From contig CANQFO010000054.1 in NCBI GenBank assembly GCA_947599755.1, positions 1-7,078 of the forward strand: a stretch of DNA of 7,078 nt, written 5' to 3'. Source of the DNA: an uncultured Bacilli bacterium (GTDB lineage Bacteria > Bacillota_I > Bacilli_A > RF39 > UBA660). A model generated the notes under the pieces. It worked only from the letters and a program-made list of their open reading frames with translations. It did no database searches and was not told the DNA's origin. The position numbers and the translations under genes were made by a program. This document shows, piece by piece, positions 6,473 to 7,078 of the stretch (positions are counted from its first letter, which is position 1; each line of letters begins with the position of its first letter).

Positions 6473-6877
6473 TTAATTTACATCAACATTATTAGCTTCA
6501 TTACTAGAATCAGTTAATTTTTTAAGAGCTTCATTAAGTGATGAAATTTGCTCATTAAGAATTGTCTTCTCAAAATCACTTTTGTCACTATTAAAAGCTT
6601 GAAGAAGACTATTACTTTTCTGTTTAGTATTTGTAGCCTGATTAGCACATTGCTTAGCAACTTTCTTTAATGCCTGCTTAGTTGTACCAGAAGTATATTT
6701 TTCAACATCAGTTAATATTTGGTTACAATTATTAAAAGCCGAAACTAATTTACTATAATTAGTTTTAATGATATCAATTTGTTTAGTAAGCTCCTCCACA
6801 TCCATAAATAAAACATCTTTGTCAATATTAACACTAACTTCTATTTCAGAAGCCTTAGTTAAGTTTTTAACTGCCAT
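6473..6877 (-). CDS. Helical T7SS-operon protein without WXG motif, candidate substrate or partner
   Basis: A 134-residue, largely helical protein of unknown function between two WXG100-like genes. Predicted features by eye are a short charged N-terminus, a long amphipathic helix (about 25-58), a turn at KYTSGTTKQAL (60-70), a second long helix (to about 98) and a third (about 100-123), then a polar Asn/Asp-rich tail. The Y61-T-S-G64 turn sits where a WXG protein would have W-x-G, so this may be a divergent hairpin of the same superfamily with Tyr replacing Trp. It has two cysteines (51, 77), no signal peptide and no membrane helix. A strong AAGGAGG site precedes the ATG, and the upstream WXG gene ends only 43 bases away, so they share an operon. 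The likeliest roles are heterodimer partner, or a helper resembling the small proteins that accompany LXG effectors. This is inference from context. Confidence 0.85.
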   Translation of the reverse strand: MAVKNLTKASEIEVSVNIDKDVLFMDVEELTKQIDIIKTNYSKLVSAFNNCNQILTDVEKYTSGTTKQALKKVAKQCANQATNTKQKSNSLLQAFNSDKSDFEKTILNEQISSLNEALKKLTDSSNEANNVDVN

Positions 6878-6920
6878 ATAATGACCTCCTTATCCTATAT
6901 TATTTTTAATTATTACAATT

Positions 6921-7078
6921 TTATTTACTCTTTCCTTTTTCATAAAGAGCTTCAATTGCATTAGAGCAAACACCTAAATTATCCATAACTTCAACATTAC
7001 GTTTTAATAAAACTTTTGATTTATAGATACGTGTATAGGCTTTCTCTCCAGACCATAAACCTTTGTGACCTGTGTCCG
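6921..7078 (-). CDS. WXG100-like T7SS small protein (copy 1), cut by the window edge
   Basis: Only the C-terminal 51 residues and the TAA stop are present; the start lies beyond the right edge. The visible part begins in the loop before the WXG motif (GLWSGEKAY) and continues through the second helix to VCSN. That segment differs from the 95-residue paralogue at only three of 39 positions. The final residues (AIEALYEKGKSK) are unrelated to the paralogue's tail and more basic. By analogy the full protein should be about 95 residues. It is the first gene of this operon visible in the window, 43 bases before the 134-residue gene. The reading frame is open to the edge with no sign of decay. Confidence 0.88.
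   Translation of the reverse strand, partial: DTGHKGLWSGEKAYTRIYKSKVLLKRNVEVMDNLGVCSNAIEALYEKGKSK
6960..7078. repeat. Direct repeat, right copy (within WXG copy 1)
   Basis: This is the partner of 6162-6280, in the same orientation. It marks a gene duplication, or gene conversion, of the WXG100-like gene around the 134-residue gene. The true length of the repeat is unknown because the window ends inside it. Confidence 0.85.

Overview
The window is a very AT-rich stretch whose genes all lie on the minus strand, so it reads from right to left. The standard genetic code is used: tryptophans are TGG, and stops are TAA or TAG. Base composition, AAGGAGG-type ribosome binding sites and gene content point to a low-GC Bacillota, possibly a gut or host-associated lineage. 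I cannot name the genus from the sequence. The content is part of a type VII secretion locus of the Bacillota type (T7SSb, the Ess/Yuk system).

In transcription order, the right end (7078-5776) carries a small-protein cassette. It consists of a WXG100-like protein cut by the window edge, a 134-residue helical protein without a WXG motif, a second WXG100-like protein nearly identical to the first over their shared region, and a 110-residue protein with a strongly acidic tail. These are closely spaced, each complete gene has its own ribosome binding site, and they look like one operon of T7SS substrates and helpers. A 355-base gap follows (5421-5775). It holds two good intrinsic terminators in tandem and one weak small membrane-peptide frame. 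Then comes the secretion motor EssC/YukBA (1524 residues, GTG start), overlapping by one base with a ubiquitin-like EsaB/YukD protein.

The left 594 bases hold no convincing protein gene but are not empty. Just after esaB there is a strong-looking minus-strand promoter with an A-rich upstream tract. It is followed by about 370 bases rich in inverted repeats, which end in a hairpin plus a run of seven T. This looks like a free-standing small RNA gene. A further minus-strand promoter candidate sits at the extreme left edge.

Working model: the WXG-like and helical proteins are substrates, or substrate and partner, of the EssC machine, with EsaB as the accessory cytosolic factor. The membrane components EssB, EsaA and EssA are not in this window. 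The tandem terminators suggest that the abundant small proteins and the large motor are expressed at different levels. The most unusual items are the candidate ncRNA, the acidic protein with a possible sigma-region-1.1-like head, and the duplicated WXG gene flanking a non-WXG partner.
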